This document shows, one piece after another, positions 1 to 8,983 of a stretch of DNA of 64,000 bases. The notes beneath the pieces are model-generated. The model was not told the origin of the DNA. It saw nothing but the letters and a program-made list of their open reading frames with translations, and searched no databases. The stretch comes from Lawsonibacter sp. (GTDB lineage: Bacteria > Bacillota > Clostridia > Oscillospirales > Oscillospiraceae), in NCBI GenBank assembly GCA_022791995.1, contig JAAWAD010000021.1, positions 62,001-126,000 on the forward strand, given 5' to 3'. Numbering within the stretch: position 1 is the stretch's first letter; every line of letters starts with the position of its first letter. A program made the translations under genes and the position numbers.

Positions 1-359
1 CGGTCCTTCAGCTGCTCAAAGGCAATGTAGAGATCCCCCACCCCCTCGGGGGTCAGCTTGGTGCAGTAGAGCTGATACTGACCATCCCGTGGGAAAACAG
101 TCACCCGCCCAGCCACAATGACCTGCATCCCGTCCTGAGGCCGAAAATGCACGCAGGCTGCTTCCCGCCTGAACATGACACACCGAAGGGAGCCCTCCCG
201 ATCCTTCAGGGTGAAGTAATGGTGGCCTGAGGAGTGTATTTTATAGTTGGACAGCTCCCCTCGAACCAACAGGCTGGACAGGAGCCGGTCCCGGTCCATA
301 AAGGCCTTGATATACTGGCCCACCTGACTGGGGGTCAGGACAGAGGGTTCCTGTTTCAT
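1..359 (-). CDS. xseA: Exodeoxyribonuclease VII large subunit, N-terminal part (truncated by window edge)
   Basis: Reverse-strand translation MKQEPSVLTPSQVGQYIKAFMDRDRLLSSLLVRGELSNYKIHSSGHHYFTLKD... is the XseA OB-fold N-terminus; ATGA overlap with the next gene. Confidence 0.9.
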   Translation of the reverse strand, partial: MKQEPSVLTPSQVGQYIKAFMDRDRLLSSLLVRGELSNYKIHSSGHHYFTLKDREGSLRCVMFRREAACVHFRPQDGMQVIVAGRVTVFPRDGQYQLYCTKLTPEGVGDLYIAFEQLKD

Positions 360-1285
360 CGTGTTGCCTCCTCTGCCCGCCAAGTGAGAACCGCGACGCC
401 GGCGGCGTTGTCTGTCGAGTATTGCGTAGGAGCGAACAAAGCCTGACAGGATGTGGTCAGCCGCTCCTGCAGAAGGCTGTTGGAGGCCACTCCCCCAGAG
501 CACAGTACTGGAAGCCCTGGCCAGCGCCTTTGGGCCTCTGCTGTGGCTCGAAGGACCACATCCGCCGCCGTCTCCACCGCAAAGCGGGCAACATTGGCCG
601 GAGGCTCTCCCCGTTCCGCCATCGCCTTCCCCTGGTTCTCCATACCAGACAGGGAGAAGGTAAGGCCGCAGAGCTTTACCTGGAAAGCGGCAGCTTCCCC
701 TTGACGGGACAGCGCATCCAGCGCCTTTCCCGCCGGAAAGGGCAGGCCCAGAATAGCCCCGATCCGGTCCATGAGCTGGCCAGCGGAGATGTCGCTTGTC
801 CCCCCTACAATCTCTGCCCGGACACTGGCCCCCTGGGGCTCCACCCGTAGCAACTCCGTGGTTCCGCCGGACAGATGCCACGCCAGGAAGGGGCGGTCCA
901 GCAGGTCCAGCCGTCCGGCTGACCAGGCTGCGGCGGCCAAGTGCCCCTCCTGGTGGGAAAAAGCGAAAAACGGGATATCCAAAGCAGCGGCCAGCACTTT
1001 TCCTTGAGACTCCCCTGCCAGAAAGCAGGGCATATAGGAGTCCTCCACGGCCCGTGGGCGGGTGGAAGCGCCCACAGCCTGCACATTCTTTAGCTGTCCC
1101 TCCTCCGCCAGCTGCTCCAGCAGGGCGGGAAGCCGCTTCACATGCTGAAACAGAGCATCACTCTGCCGCAGGCCCAGCTCTCCGGGCCGCACCTCCAGAA
1201 GACGGCTCCGGTTGTCTCCTTCCCGCCCGTCAAAGACGGCGGCAGAGGTGGTGTAGTTGCTGGTATCCAGCCCCAGGACCCTCAT
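356..1285 (-). CDS. TsaD/Kae1-like (O-sialoglycoprotein endopeptidase-type) paralog
   Basis: MRVLGLDTSNYTTSAAVFD, HQEGH metal-binding motif, LSGGTTELL, CSGGVASN; ASKHA fold. Confidence 0.8.
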   Translation of the reverse strand: MRVLGLDTSNYTTSAAVFDGREGDNRSRLLEVRPGELGLRQSDALFQHVKRLPALLEQLAEEGQLKNVQAVGASTRPRAVEDSYMPCFLAGESQGKVLAAALDIPFFAFSHQEGHLAAAAWSAGRLDLLDRPFLAWHLSGGTTELLRVEPQGASVRAEIVGGTSDISAGQLMDRIGAILGLPFPAGKALDALSRQGEAAAFQVKLCGLTFSLSGMENQGKAMAERGEPPANVARFAVETAADVVLRATAEAQRRWPGLPVLCSGGVASNSLLQERLTTSCQALFAPTQYSTDNAAGVAVLTWRAEEATR

Positions 1286-1773
1286 TCCGGCTGCGCCTCC
1301 ATATCCCTCTGGGGCTTGGGCGGGGCATCAGGAAACTCCGCCCGGACAAAGGAGCCCAGAATTCCATTCAGGAAGGAAACCACCTCTGGAGGTTCATAGC
1401 CCTTGGCGATTTCCACCGCCTCGTCAATAGCGGAGGCGGTGGGGACATCCGAAAGGTACAGCACCTCAAACATCGCCACCTTCATGATGGCCACAGCCAT
1501 CTTAGGGATGCGGGAGAAGGCCCAGCCCACAGCGTATTGGCTGATACGTCTGTCCAGCTCCTCTCCGTGGGAGACGGTACCCAGCACCACCTGCCGTATG
1601 TACTGCTCCTGCTTCTCCTCTGGAAACTGGTCGTACAAAGGCATCTCCTCCGCCAGCTCCTGAAAGCGTTCCTCTGTCAGCCAGCTGTTCAGTACCTCGC
1701 TGGGGTCAAAGCGTCCAACTTTTAGAGAAAATACGATCTGCATCGCAATTTCCCGGGCATTGCTCCTTGTCAT
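1282..1773 (-). CDS. nusB: Transcription antitermination factor NusB
   Basis: MTRSNAREIAMQIVFSL... IDEAVEIAKGY; downstream neighbours TsaD-like and xseA. Confidence 0.88.
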   Translation of the reverse strand: MTRSNAREIAMQIVFSLKVGRFDPSEVLNSWLTEERFQELAEEMPLYDQFPEEKQEQYIRQVVLGTVSHGEELDRRISQYAVGWAFSRIPKMAVAIMKVAMFEVLYLSDVPTASAIDEAVEIAKGYEPPEVVSFLNGILGSFVRAEFPDAPPKPQRDMEAQPE

Positions 1774-1849
1774 GAAGATGTCCTCCCCTGTCATTGGCGA
1801 TTGATTACAAGAAAACACCATTATTATAGACTGGAACGGTTAAAAAAGA

Positions 1850-1885
1850 AACCCCCAATTTTCCAAAATTGAAAAATTGAGGGCT
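1850..1885 (-). terminator. Rho-independent terminator-like hairpin after the SleB-type gene
   Basis: Minus strand CCCTCAATTTT..AAAATTGGGGG followed by TTTC. Confidence 0.5.
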
Positions 1886-1897
1886 TTGATGGCGAAT

Positions 1898-2884
1898 TCA
1901 GCCGCCGTAAAACTTATGGTTTCCAATGGAGGCAACGCATTCCTTGTTGCGGGCAGCCCAGCTGCTCTCGGTGGAATCGAAGTAGAGCGCTGTCTCCAGC
2001 CCCTCTACCATACCGCCATCCAAGACTATTTTTGCGGCAATGACACAGCTCTCCTTAGGGGTGCGGTCAGCCAGCCGCCCCCCCCGATAGGTGGTAAACT
2101 GATTTTTCTGGGCCAACACCTCCTCCACCGTATCTGGGTAAATGGAACTGGCCACCCGATTCATCACAACAATACCGACCCCGATCTGACCCTCCATGGG
2201 CTGGTTTCCGCTCTCCGCAGTAATGATGCGGGACAGCCAGAACAGCTCCTCCGCGTCATAGAAGGCATCGCCGGACTGGATGGCCCCGCTGCCGAGGACC
2301 ACGTCCAGGGCGCCGGTGGAGGCATCCACCGTCACCTGGGCGTCAAAAGCCTTTGCCACAGCCCACAGAGGCACCTCCACCCTGCCCTCGGACAGCTGCA
2401 CCCCCTCGGGAAGGTAGAGATAGCGACCGTTCGCCTCCAGGTAGAGATCTCCCACCCGGGCGGTCAGGGTCAGCTTATCGGTCGTCACCTTGGCCATATT
2501 GTTCTTCCAGGATACGGACGCAGTGGGGTCCAGCTCCTGGGCCACCGCTGCTAGGGAGACATAGGTCTGGTCCCGGCTGCTATTGGACTGGCCGGATTGT
2601 GCCGGACCGGACGGCTCAGGATCGCTGCCGGTTATATCCTCCATTCCAGAGGTCTCTTTTCCCTCCGCCAGCTTCAGGGGGTTCGTTCCCTGGAGGGCGT
2701 GGACGATATCTGGGCGCACTGGCTCAGTAAGCTCCTCGGGCTGGGGCGCAGCCTCGGATACCTCGCCGCTGTCAGCGGCGGACTCCTCCTCTGCCAATAG
2801 GGACGTCTCAGGTTCCAGGCTGGCGCCCATCAGGAGAAGCAGGGCAAATGCGCACAGCAGCATGGAAAACAGCTTGCGAAACAT
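1898..2884 (-). CDS. Spore/cell-wall hydrolase (SleB-type) with copper-amine-oxidase-like stalk domain
   Basis: Signal peptide; YVSLAAVAQEL..VEVPLWAVAKAFDAQV stalk; C-terminal LSRIITAESGNQPMEGQIGVGIVVMNRV hydrolase_2 motif. Confidence 0.85.
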   Translation of the reverse strand: MFRKLFSMLLCAFALLLLMGASLEPETSLLAEEESAADSGEVSEAAPQPEELTEPVRPDIVHALQGTNPLKLAEGKETSGMEDITGSDPEPSGPAQSGQSNSSRDQTYVSLAAVAQELDPTASVSWKNNMAKVTTDKLTLTARVGDLYLEANGRYLYLPEGVQLSEGRVEVPLWAVAKAFDAQVTVDASTGALDVVLGSGAIQSGDAFYDAEELFWLSRIITAESGNQPMEGQIGVGIVVMNRVASSIYPDTVEEVLAQKNQFTTYRGGRLADRTPKESCVIAAKIVLDGGMVEGLETALYFDSTESSWAARNKECVASIGNHKFYGG

Positions 2885-3172
2885 TGTCTACACTCCTATT
2901 ACACACAAGTTTTGCCAATATTATGACAACCAAAAGCCGTGTTTGTAACTTTTGTAACCACATTGTAACTAATATCCGCTTCTGTTGCAAGGGCAAAAGT
3001 GCCCATACTTCCACCGATAAACTTGTGCATTTTGTCTGAATTGGAGAGGAATTTCTATTCTTTTTTCTAAAAAATACAGTTTTTCCCAGTATTTGACCGG
3101 TTTCGAGGTTCTTTTTTCTTTGTGTATTCATTTCCAGAAAAAGCTGGTTTTATGGCTTTAGGGTAACATAAA

Positions 3173-3197
3173 AAGGGACAGCCTAAGGCCGTCCCTT
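3173..3197 (-). terminator. Terminator hairpin after radical SAM gene
   Basis: Inverted repeat aagggac-a-gcc / ggc-c-gtccctt followed by a T-run on minus strand. Confidence 0.65.
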
Positions 3198-3201
3198 CCA
3201 T

Positions 3202-4089
3202 CTAGATCCCGCGATTTAACGTCTTGCGCAGGCGAATTTTTCCGGCCAGAGCCTGGTCAATCAGATCCAGGAATTTCTCCCGGTCCTCCGGCAATCCTCC
3301 TTTCAGAGGCAGGTAGTTGGAGGCATGGTTGCTGGTAAAATGGAGCGGGTCCACATCCAGCTTTTCCACCAGAAGGCGGCATTCTTCCAGAATGTGGTCC
3401 GCCGAACACACCTGGAACCGGCCCGCCAGAACCTCCTCCCCCAGAGGTGTCCCCTTGGCCGGCGCGAAGGTCATAGCGGACAGATGGCGGGGCTTCATCT
3501 GGTTTATCAGGGCGGCGGTGGACAGGATGTGTTCCTTCCAGTCCCCTCCCTCCCCGTCGGCACCAGTCATCCCTAGGATCACCGTAACCCACAGGTCAAT
3601 CCCCGCCTCCACCAGCCGCTGGCCTGCCAGCAGCATCTGCTGGGCGTCCACACCCTTGTGGATGAAACGCAGCACCGCGTCGCTGCCGCTCTCCACCCCC
3701 AGGTAGGCGCGGGACAGCCCTGCCTGATGCAACGTGCGCAGCTCCTCTGAAGATTTGTCCAAGGTGCTTCTGGGTCCGGCGTACAGGGTCACCTTTTGCA
3801 GCTTGGGAAAGGTGCGGTACAGCTTTTCCAGTATACGCAGCAGATCATCCGTAGGAATGATAATGGCATCTCCATCCATAAGGAATACCCGCTCCAGCCC
3901 GGGGCCATAGTAGTCCAGGGCCATGTCGATATCCTCCAGAATTTCCTGGGTGGGACGGATGCGGAATTTCTTCTCCTTGTACATCCCGCAGAAGGTACAC
4001 TGGTTGTTGGAGCAGCCGATGGTGCATTGGAGCAGGTAGCTCTTCCACTCCCCAGGGGGGCGGTACAAAAGGTCGCTGTCATAACGCAT
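3202..4089 (-). CDS. Radical SAM protein
   Basis: CTIGCSNNQCTFCGMYKEKKFRIRP cluster motif; VFLMDGDAI; YLGVESGSD. Confidence 0.85.
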   Translation of the reverse strand: MRYDSDLLYRPPGEWKSYLLQCTIGCSNNQCTFCGMYKEKKFRIRPTQEILEDIDMALDYYGPGLERVFLMDGDAIIIPTDDLLRILEKLYRTFPKLQKVTLYAGPRSTLDKSSEELRTLHQAGLSRAYLGVESGSDAVLRFIHKGVDAQQMLLAGQRLVEAGIDLWVTVILGMTGADGEGGDWKEHILSTAALINQMKPRHLSAMTFAPAKGTPLGEEVLAGRFQVCSADHILEECRLLVEKLDVDPLHFTSNHASNYLPLKGGLPEDREKFLDLIDQALAGKIRLRKTLNRGI

Positions 4090-4096
4090 AATGGTG

Positions 4097-5161
4097 CTAT
4101 CCTTTCAAAATATCCTCACATGAGGCGGCCAAGGCCTCCATTTCCTGCTGGGTGCCGATGGTGATACGCAGATACTCCCGAATGCGGGGCCGGTCAAACC
4201 GGCGCACCAAAATTCCCCGCTCCCGCAACCCCTGCTGAAGGGTTTCGCCTGAGAGGGCGGGATGAGCGGCAAATACAAAGTTTGCGTCGGAGTCGTGGAC
4301 CCGAAAGCCCTGCGCCCGCAGCGCCTGTGTAGTCCAAGCCCGGGCATCCATCACCTTTCGACGGGTCTCCTCAAAGTAAGGTACATCCTGGATGGCAGCC
4401 TCTCCGGCAGCCAGAGCCAGCCGGTCGATGGGATAGGAGTTGAAGGAGTTCTTTACGCAGCCTATGGCGGCCGTCAGATCAGGACTGCCAAGGGCATAAC
4501 CCAGACGCATCCCCGCCAGAGAGTGGGACTTGGACATGGTGCGAACAACCACCAGATTGGGGAACTCCGGGAGAAGCGGGATGGCGGACCGGGCGCCGAA
4601 GTCGGCGTAGGCCTCGTCCACCAGAACCACAGCATCCCGGTTTGCCTCCAAAATCCGGCGTATGTCCTCCAGGGGCAGCGTCCGGCCGGTGGGGGCGTTG
4701 GGGTTGCACACCACAACCCCTCCATTTTCGCCCAGGAACCGCTCCACTGGCAGGGTGAAATCCTCGTTCAGCGGAATCTCCTCATAGTCCAGATGGAACA
4801 GCTCTGTGTAGACGGGGTAAAAGCTATAGGTGATATCGGGGAAAATTACCTTTCTTCCCGGTGTGAAAAAGGCGTAAAAGCACAGGCCCAGCACCTCGTC
4901 AGAGCCGTTGCCGCAGAAAACCTGCTCCGGGGCCAGCCCATAGCGCTCCCCAATGGCCCTCCGCAAATCCGTTGCCTCCGGGTCGGGATACAGCCTCAGG
5001 CGACTGTCAGTAGCCTGCCGGATGGCCTCCAGCACCCTGGGCGAGGGCGGGTAAGGGTTCTCGTTGGTGTTCAGCTTGATGAACACTCTGTCCCGGGGCT
5101 GCTCCCCCGGGGTGTAGGGCACCAGATTCTGAATTCTGCCACTCCAATATTTCTTGTCCAT
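4097..5161 (-). CDS. hisC: Histidinol-phosphate aminotransferase
   Basis: KLNTNENPYPPSPRV, FCGNGSDEVL, NPNAPTGR, VDEAYADF, RTMSKSHSLAGMRLGY. Confidence 0.9.
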   Translation of the reverse strand: MDKKYWSGRIQNLVPYTPGEQPRDRVFIKLNTNENPYPPSPRVLEAIRQATDSRLRLYPDPEATDLRRAIGERYGLAPEQVFCGNGSDEVLGLCFYAFFTPGRKVIFPDITYSFYPVYTELFHLDYEEIPLNEDFTLPVERFLGENGGVVVCNPNAPTGRTLPLEDIRRILEANRDAVVLVDEAYADFGARSAIPLLPEFPNLVVVRTMSKSHSLAGMRLGYALGSPDLTAAIGCVKNSFNSYPIDRLALAAGEAAIQDVPYFEETRRKVMDARAWTTQALRAQGFRVHDSDANFVFAAHPALSGETLQQGLRERGILVRRFDRPRIREYLRITIGTQQEMEALAASCEDILKG

Positions 5162-5190
5162 AGGCTTCCCCTCTTTCTGCTGGAAACTGT

Positions 5191-5394
5191 TTATTTGGAG
5201 AGCTCAATAGCCTCCCCATCCCGAAATACCTTTCGGATGTTCTTCTCTGCCTTATTTCGGGGCAGCATAACCTCGTGGCCGCAGCCCTGACAGCGCAGCT
5301 TGAAGTCCATCCCCACCCGGAGAACCAGCCACTCCGCGCTGCCGCAGGGGTGGGGCTTCTTCATTTTTAATATGTCATTGACGTGGATATCCAT
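5191..5394 (-). CDS. DUF951 domain-containing protein
   Basis: VLRVGMDFKLRCQGCGHEVMLPR...; zinc-ribbon-like small protein. Confidence 0.75.
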   Translation of the reverse strand: MDIHVNDILKMKKPHPCGSAEWLVLRVGMDFKLRCQGCGHEVMLPRNKAEKNIRKVFRDGEAIELSK

Positions 5395-5424
5395 GCCAGC
5401 CTCCTAACCGCTGATTAAAGCCTA

Positions 5425-5754
5425 TTATAAATGGAGCCCCGCCTCTTTGTCAACCGCGTCTGTCAGCCGCGCAAAGCAGGGCTCCAGCGTCTCGGCCTGG
5501 AGGATATCTTCCACCACCGCCTCAATCAGCGGCCGGGTCAGTGCCTCCACCAGAACCAGATGGGAAATGTCCAGATAGCGCCCGGACAAACACTCCCCTG
5601 TCTGGCGGTTCTTCGCCACAAGTGTCTCCACATTTCGATAGGTCACAAAGGTGGCCCCCCAGCGGCTTCCGTCCTCCAGGGTAACAATCACATCGGAATT
5701 GTCGTCCAGCGGGTCCCAGTTGGGCCACACCTCAAATTCACACCAGATCGTCAT
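5425..5754 (-). CDS. Hypothetical small protein, resembles orphan immunity-type proteins
   Basis: VIVTLEDGSRWGATFVTYRNVETLVAKNRQTGECLSGRYL..; start taken at MTIWCEFEVW. Confidence 0.5.
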   Translation of the reverse strand: MTIWCEFEVWPNWDPLDDNSDVIVTLEDGSRWGATFVTYRNVETLVAKNRQTGECLSGRYLDISHLVLVEALTRPLIEAVVEDILQAETLEPCFARLTDAVDKEAGLHL

Positions 5755-5758
5755 TGTG

Positions 5759-5773
5759 TCTACTCCACTATTT
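5759..5773. repeat. Direct repeat copy 1 (tctactccactattt)
   Basis: Exact 15-bp match to 6676..6690. Confidence 0.8.
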
Positions 5774-6671
5774 TCCAGCAGGTCAGCTCTTTTTCTCTCC
5801 AATGATAGGTAAAAATGTACTCATGAAAAACAGAAAGTCCATCCTCAAACGCGAACTCTCCCTCAAATTTGTGCTGAAATATCACGTTCTCCTCTGGGAT
5901 GGAATACAGCCATATACAGTTATCCCGAATCAAAAAAAGCCAATTCTCATCTTGAGACAGGGAAAAGTTCTGAATCAATTCCCCTGGTATGAGCTCCCGG
6001 GGGACACCGCCAACGGCGGCAGGGTAAATCACAATTTTAGACGAGATACTCCTGTCCTCGACCGGCCCCCTGCACAACAGATACAGCTGACCGGACGGAC
6101 CCAGCCTGCACCTGGAGCAGGGCTCTGTATCAACCAGCTTTTTCAGCGTATTCCCGGCCAAATCATAGCGCAGGACAGCGTCCCCGTTCAAGATAAGGAA
6201 AAATTTCTCATTCTCCCTCCAGATCCCGCAGCAGGCATCCACCTTCTTTTTTCGGGCTGTCTCGGTACTCAGACTGAACACATTCAAAAAACCGCCGTTC
6301 CAATTCATCATCAGGAGCTTGTCCCTGCCGTCGAAGCTCACATAGTCCATATACTGCGGCACGCCCTTTTGATAGGCGCGGATCACGCCGAGGCCGCCCC
6401 GGTCCATCTCCAGAATCCGTTTATTCAGAACTGCAAATATCCTGTCCCTCTCTATGTGGATACACCTTGTACTGTCCCGCGTCAAAACGCTTGCAAGCTC
6501 CTCCCCTGTCTCGACAGACAGCCTGCGCAGCCGCATGGAGGAATAGCTGGACCCCCAGCCGTCCGAAACGTAAAAGGCGGCCGGGTCAAAGGGATCCAGG
6601 ACCGGCGGCATCACTCCCCCACCGCTGATATTGTTCTTCATATGGACGGACCATTTTTTATACAGTTCCAT
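5760..6671 (-). CDS. Hypothetical protein, possible beta-propeller repeat protein
   Basis: Single long ORF, AT-richer than neighbours, repetitive short beta-strand-like segments; no named family recognised. Confidence 0.5.
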   Translation of the reverse strand: MELYKKWSVHMKNNISGGGVMPPVLDPFDPAAFYVSDGWGSSYSSMRLRRLSVETGEELASVLTRDSTRCIHIERDRIFAVLNKRILEMDRGGLGVIRAYQKGVPQYMDYVSFDGRDKLLMMNWNGGFLNVFSLSTETARKKKVDACCGIWRENEKFFLILNGDAVLRYDLAGNTLKKLVDTEPCSRCRLGPSGQLYLLCRGPVEDRSISSKIVIYPAAVGGVPRELIPGELIQNFSLSQDENWLFLIRDNCIWLYSIPEENVIFQHKFEGEFAFEDGLSVFHEYIFTYHWREKELTCWKIVE

Positions 6672-6675
6672 AACA

Positions 6676-6690
6676 TCTACTCCACTATTT
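6676..6690. repeat. Direct repeat copy 2 (tctactccactattt)
   Basis: Exact 15-bp match to 5759..5773. Confidence 0.8.
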
Positions 6691-6725
6691 CCCGGAAGCT
6701 CAAATTTTGTCCTTCCAAACCGCTG

Positions 6726-7172
6726 TTATTTTAACCTGCACACCAACAGTTCAACATCGGAACGCTGAAAGACATCCTTTATTTGCGCTGCAACGTCTTT
6801 CCACTGCAACCGGTCGAGCCCTGCGCCGATCATAGGCATTGCGATTTTCGAGATCCCCTCCTCTTCCGATATCTCCTTCATTTTCTGTAAGGCGGTTCGC
6901 ATGGTCGAGATAGTAGGCTTGTGGAAATACCGCTCTTTTGTAATCAGATTGAGCACTCTGCCCATTAAGATGCAGTCGCCTTCCATTTGCTCCGCCACAA
7001 ACCGCTCAAGGTAATTTGGATACGCCTGCCGCAGCCGCTGCTTCATTTGAAACCGTTTGTTGAACTCCACCACGATTCCCTTTCCCATCGCAAAGTCCGC
7101 GCTGATGCAGTGGGCCAAATAGTACTCCTCCGGGACAGAAAACAGGTCCCGCACATCCTCTTGGTAAATCAT
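6726..7172 (-). CDS. Macro-domain (ADP-ribose-binding) protein
   Basis: LAHCISADFAMGKGIVVEFNKRF, KIAMPMIGAGLDRLQW; macro-domain loops. Confidence 0.8.
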   Translation of the reverse strand: MIYQEDVRDLFSVPEEYYLAHCISADFAMGKGIVVEFNKRFQMKQRLRQAYPNYLERFVAEQMEGDCILMGRVLNLITKERYFHKPTISTMRTALQKMKEISEEEGISKIAMPMIGAGLDRLQWKDVAAQIKDVFQRSDVELLVCRLK

Positions 7173-7298
7173 GATATCCTAACTCCTTACGTGGCAAATA
7201 AAATATAAGGGGACGCAAAACTGCGCCCCAATCATATGATGACGGCTTATGGAGCCTGAAATCCAGGTTCCGCATTTTCAAGAGCCCAGTTTCAGAAG

Positions 7299-7520
7299 TC
7301 AAAAGAGAAAGCGAATTCCAAAAGCCGCCAGGTAGAGGACAAAGCCTGCCAAGGTGGCAGCACGGATGTAAGGAGCGTTCTCTGGATCACGGTCATTGGC
7401 CGCCTCACAGAGAGCCAGACCAATCAGGGGAATCAGAAAGGCCAGAGCGACCCGCCCCCAGGGGGACGTACCAGAACCACCATTGCCTCTCGACATGGAA
7501 CTCACCTCCCTTCTGCGCAC
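7299..7520 (-). CDS. Small hypothetical membrane protein
   Basis: Two hydrophobic segments; ORF between ackA and macro-domain gene. Confidence 0.5.
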   Translation of the reverse strand: MRRREVSSMSRGNGGSGTSPWGRVALAFLIPLIGLALCEAANDRDPENAPYIRAATLAGFVLYLAAFGIRFLF

Positions 7521-7621
7521 TGCCTAACATTGCTGCCTATAGCAGTCCTTCCAATAATACTCATAATTCTTTTTGTCACCCCCCCGAAGGGGGGTGACAG
7601 TTTCCTTAATTTTTTCGCCAA

Positions 7622-8818
7622 TTAACCCTTGACAATGGCCGCGGTGTCGATGGCGATCATCAGCTCCTCGTTGGTGGGGATGAGCAGCACCTTCACCTTG
7701 GAGTCGGCGGTGGAGAGGACAGTCTCTTTGCCCCGGACGTCGTTGGCGGCGGCGTCCAGCTTCAGGCCCATAAAGCCCAGGCCCTGGCAGACCATGGCAC
7801 GGATTGCCTTGTCGTTCTCGCCCACGCCAGCGGTAAAAATGACAGCATCCACTCCGCCCATAGCAGCGGCGTAAGCGCCCACATACTTGCGGACCTCATA
7901 AGCAAACTTCTTCTGGGCCAGCTCTGCCTTCTGGTCACCCTTGGCGGCGGCATTTTCCAGGTCACGGAAGTCAGAGCTGACACAGCTCAGACCCTCTACA
8001 CCGGATTTCTTGTTCAGCACGTTGAGCATCTTGTCAATATCCATGCCGTATTGATTCATCAGGTACTGGAGAATACCTGCGTCGATATCGCCGCAGCGGG
8101 TGCCCATAGGAAGACCAGCCAGAGGGGTAAAGCCCATGGAGGTGTCCACGCTCTTTCCGCCGTCAACGGCGGTGATGGAGGAGCCGTTGCCCAAGTGGCA
8201 GGAAATCAGCTTCAGCTCCTCGATAGGCTTGCCCAGCATAGCGGCAGCCCGTTGGGTGACATACTTGTGAGAGGTGCCATGGAAGCCGTAGCGGCGGACC
8301 TTGTCCTTCTCGTAGTACACATAGGGTAGGGCGTACATATAGGCCTCGGGAGGCATGGTCTGGTGGAAGGCGGTGTCAAAAACAGCCACCATAGGTGTGC
8401 CGGGCATAAGTGCCTGGCAGGCCTTGATCCCGATGATGTTGGCGGGGTTATGGAGAGGAGCCAGAGGATTGCACTCCTCAATGGCGGCCATGACCTCGTC
8501 GGTAATCAGAACAGACTTGGCAAACTTCTCGCCGCCATGGACCACCCGGTGTCCCACCGCGTCAATCTCCTTCATGGAACCGATGACGCCGTTGTCCTTG
8601 TGAACCAGAGCGTCCAGCACAGCCTTGATGGCCTCGCTGTGGGTGGGCATAGCCACGTCGGCCTCCTTGATGGCCTCTTTGCCAGCCGGCTTATAGGTAA
8701 ACTTGCCGTCGATGCCAATACGCTCGCACAGACCTTTGGCCAGCACCTCCTGGTTTTCGGGGTTCAGCAGCTGATATTTCAGCGAGGAGCTACCGGCGTT
8801 AATTACTAAGATGTTCAT
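7622..8818 (-). CDS. ackA: Acetate kinase
   Basis: MNILVINAGSSSLKYQLL, HRVVHGGEKF, CHLGNGSSITAV, FTAGVGEND; start trimmed from ORF start 9064. Confidence 0.95.
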   Translation of the reverse strand: MNILVINAGSSSLKYQLLNPENQEVLAKGLCERIGIDGKFTYKPAGKEAIKEADVAMPTHSEAIKAVLDALVHKDNGVIGSMKEIDAVGHRVVHGGEKFAKSVLITDEVMAAIEECNPLAPLHNPANIIGIKACQALMPGTPMVAVFDTAFHQTMPPEAYMYALPYVYYEKDKVRRYGFHGTSHKYVTQRAAAMLGKPIEELKLISCHLGNGSSITAVDGGKSVDTSMGFTPLAGLPMGTRCGDIDAGILQYLMNQYGMDIDKMLNVLNKKSGVEGLSCVSSDFRDLENAAAKGDQKAELAQKKFAYEVRKYVGAYAAAMGGVDAVIFTAGVGENDKAIRAMVCQGLGFMGLKLDAAANDVRGKETVLSTADSKVKVLLIPTNEELMIAIDTAAIVKG

Positions 8819-8983
8819 GGGATTTGATCTCCTTCCAAACAAAATTTTACAATGTTTTTTCCGTTGCCTTCCGTCCCGGAATCGTTTACAATAGGGCTTA
8901 AGGCCTCTTGCCTCTATTTTACCGCTTTTTCTCCAGGAGGACAACTGGTTTTTTGAAAATTCATCCAAAATTTTCTGGAGGGA

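Noticed and set aside
796-1725. 309-aa plus-strand ORF antisense to the TsaD-like gene and nusB
   Set aside because: Pro/Arg/Ala-rich low-complexity translation spanning two recognised genes on the other strand.
6726-7172. Macro-domain gene as the antitoxin of a DarTG-like system
   Set aside because: No DarT-like ADP-ribosyltransferase gene is adjacent; neighbours are an unrecognised propeller-like gene and a small membrane protein.
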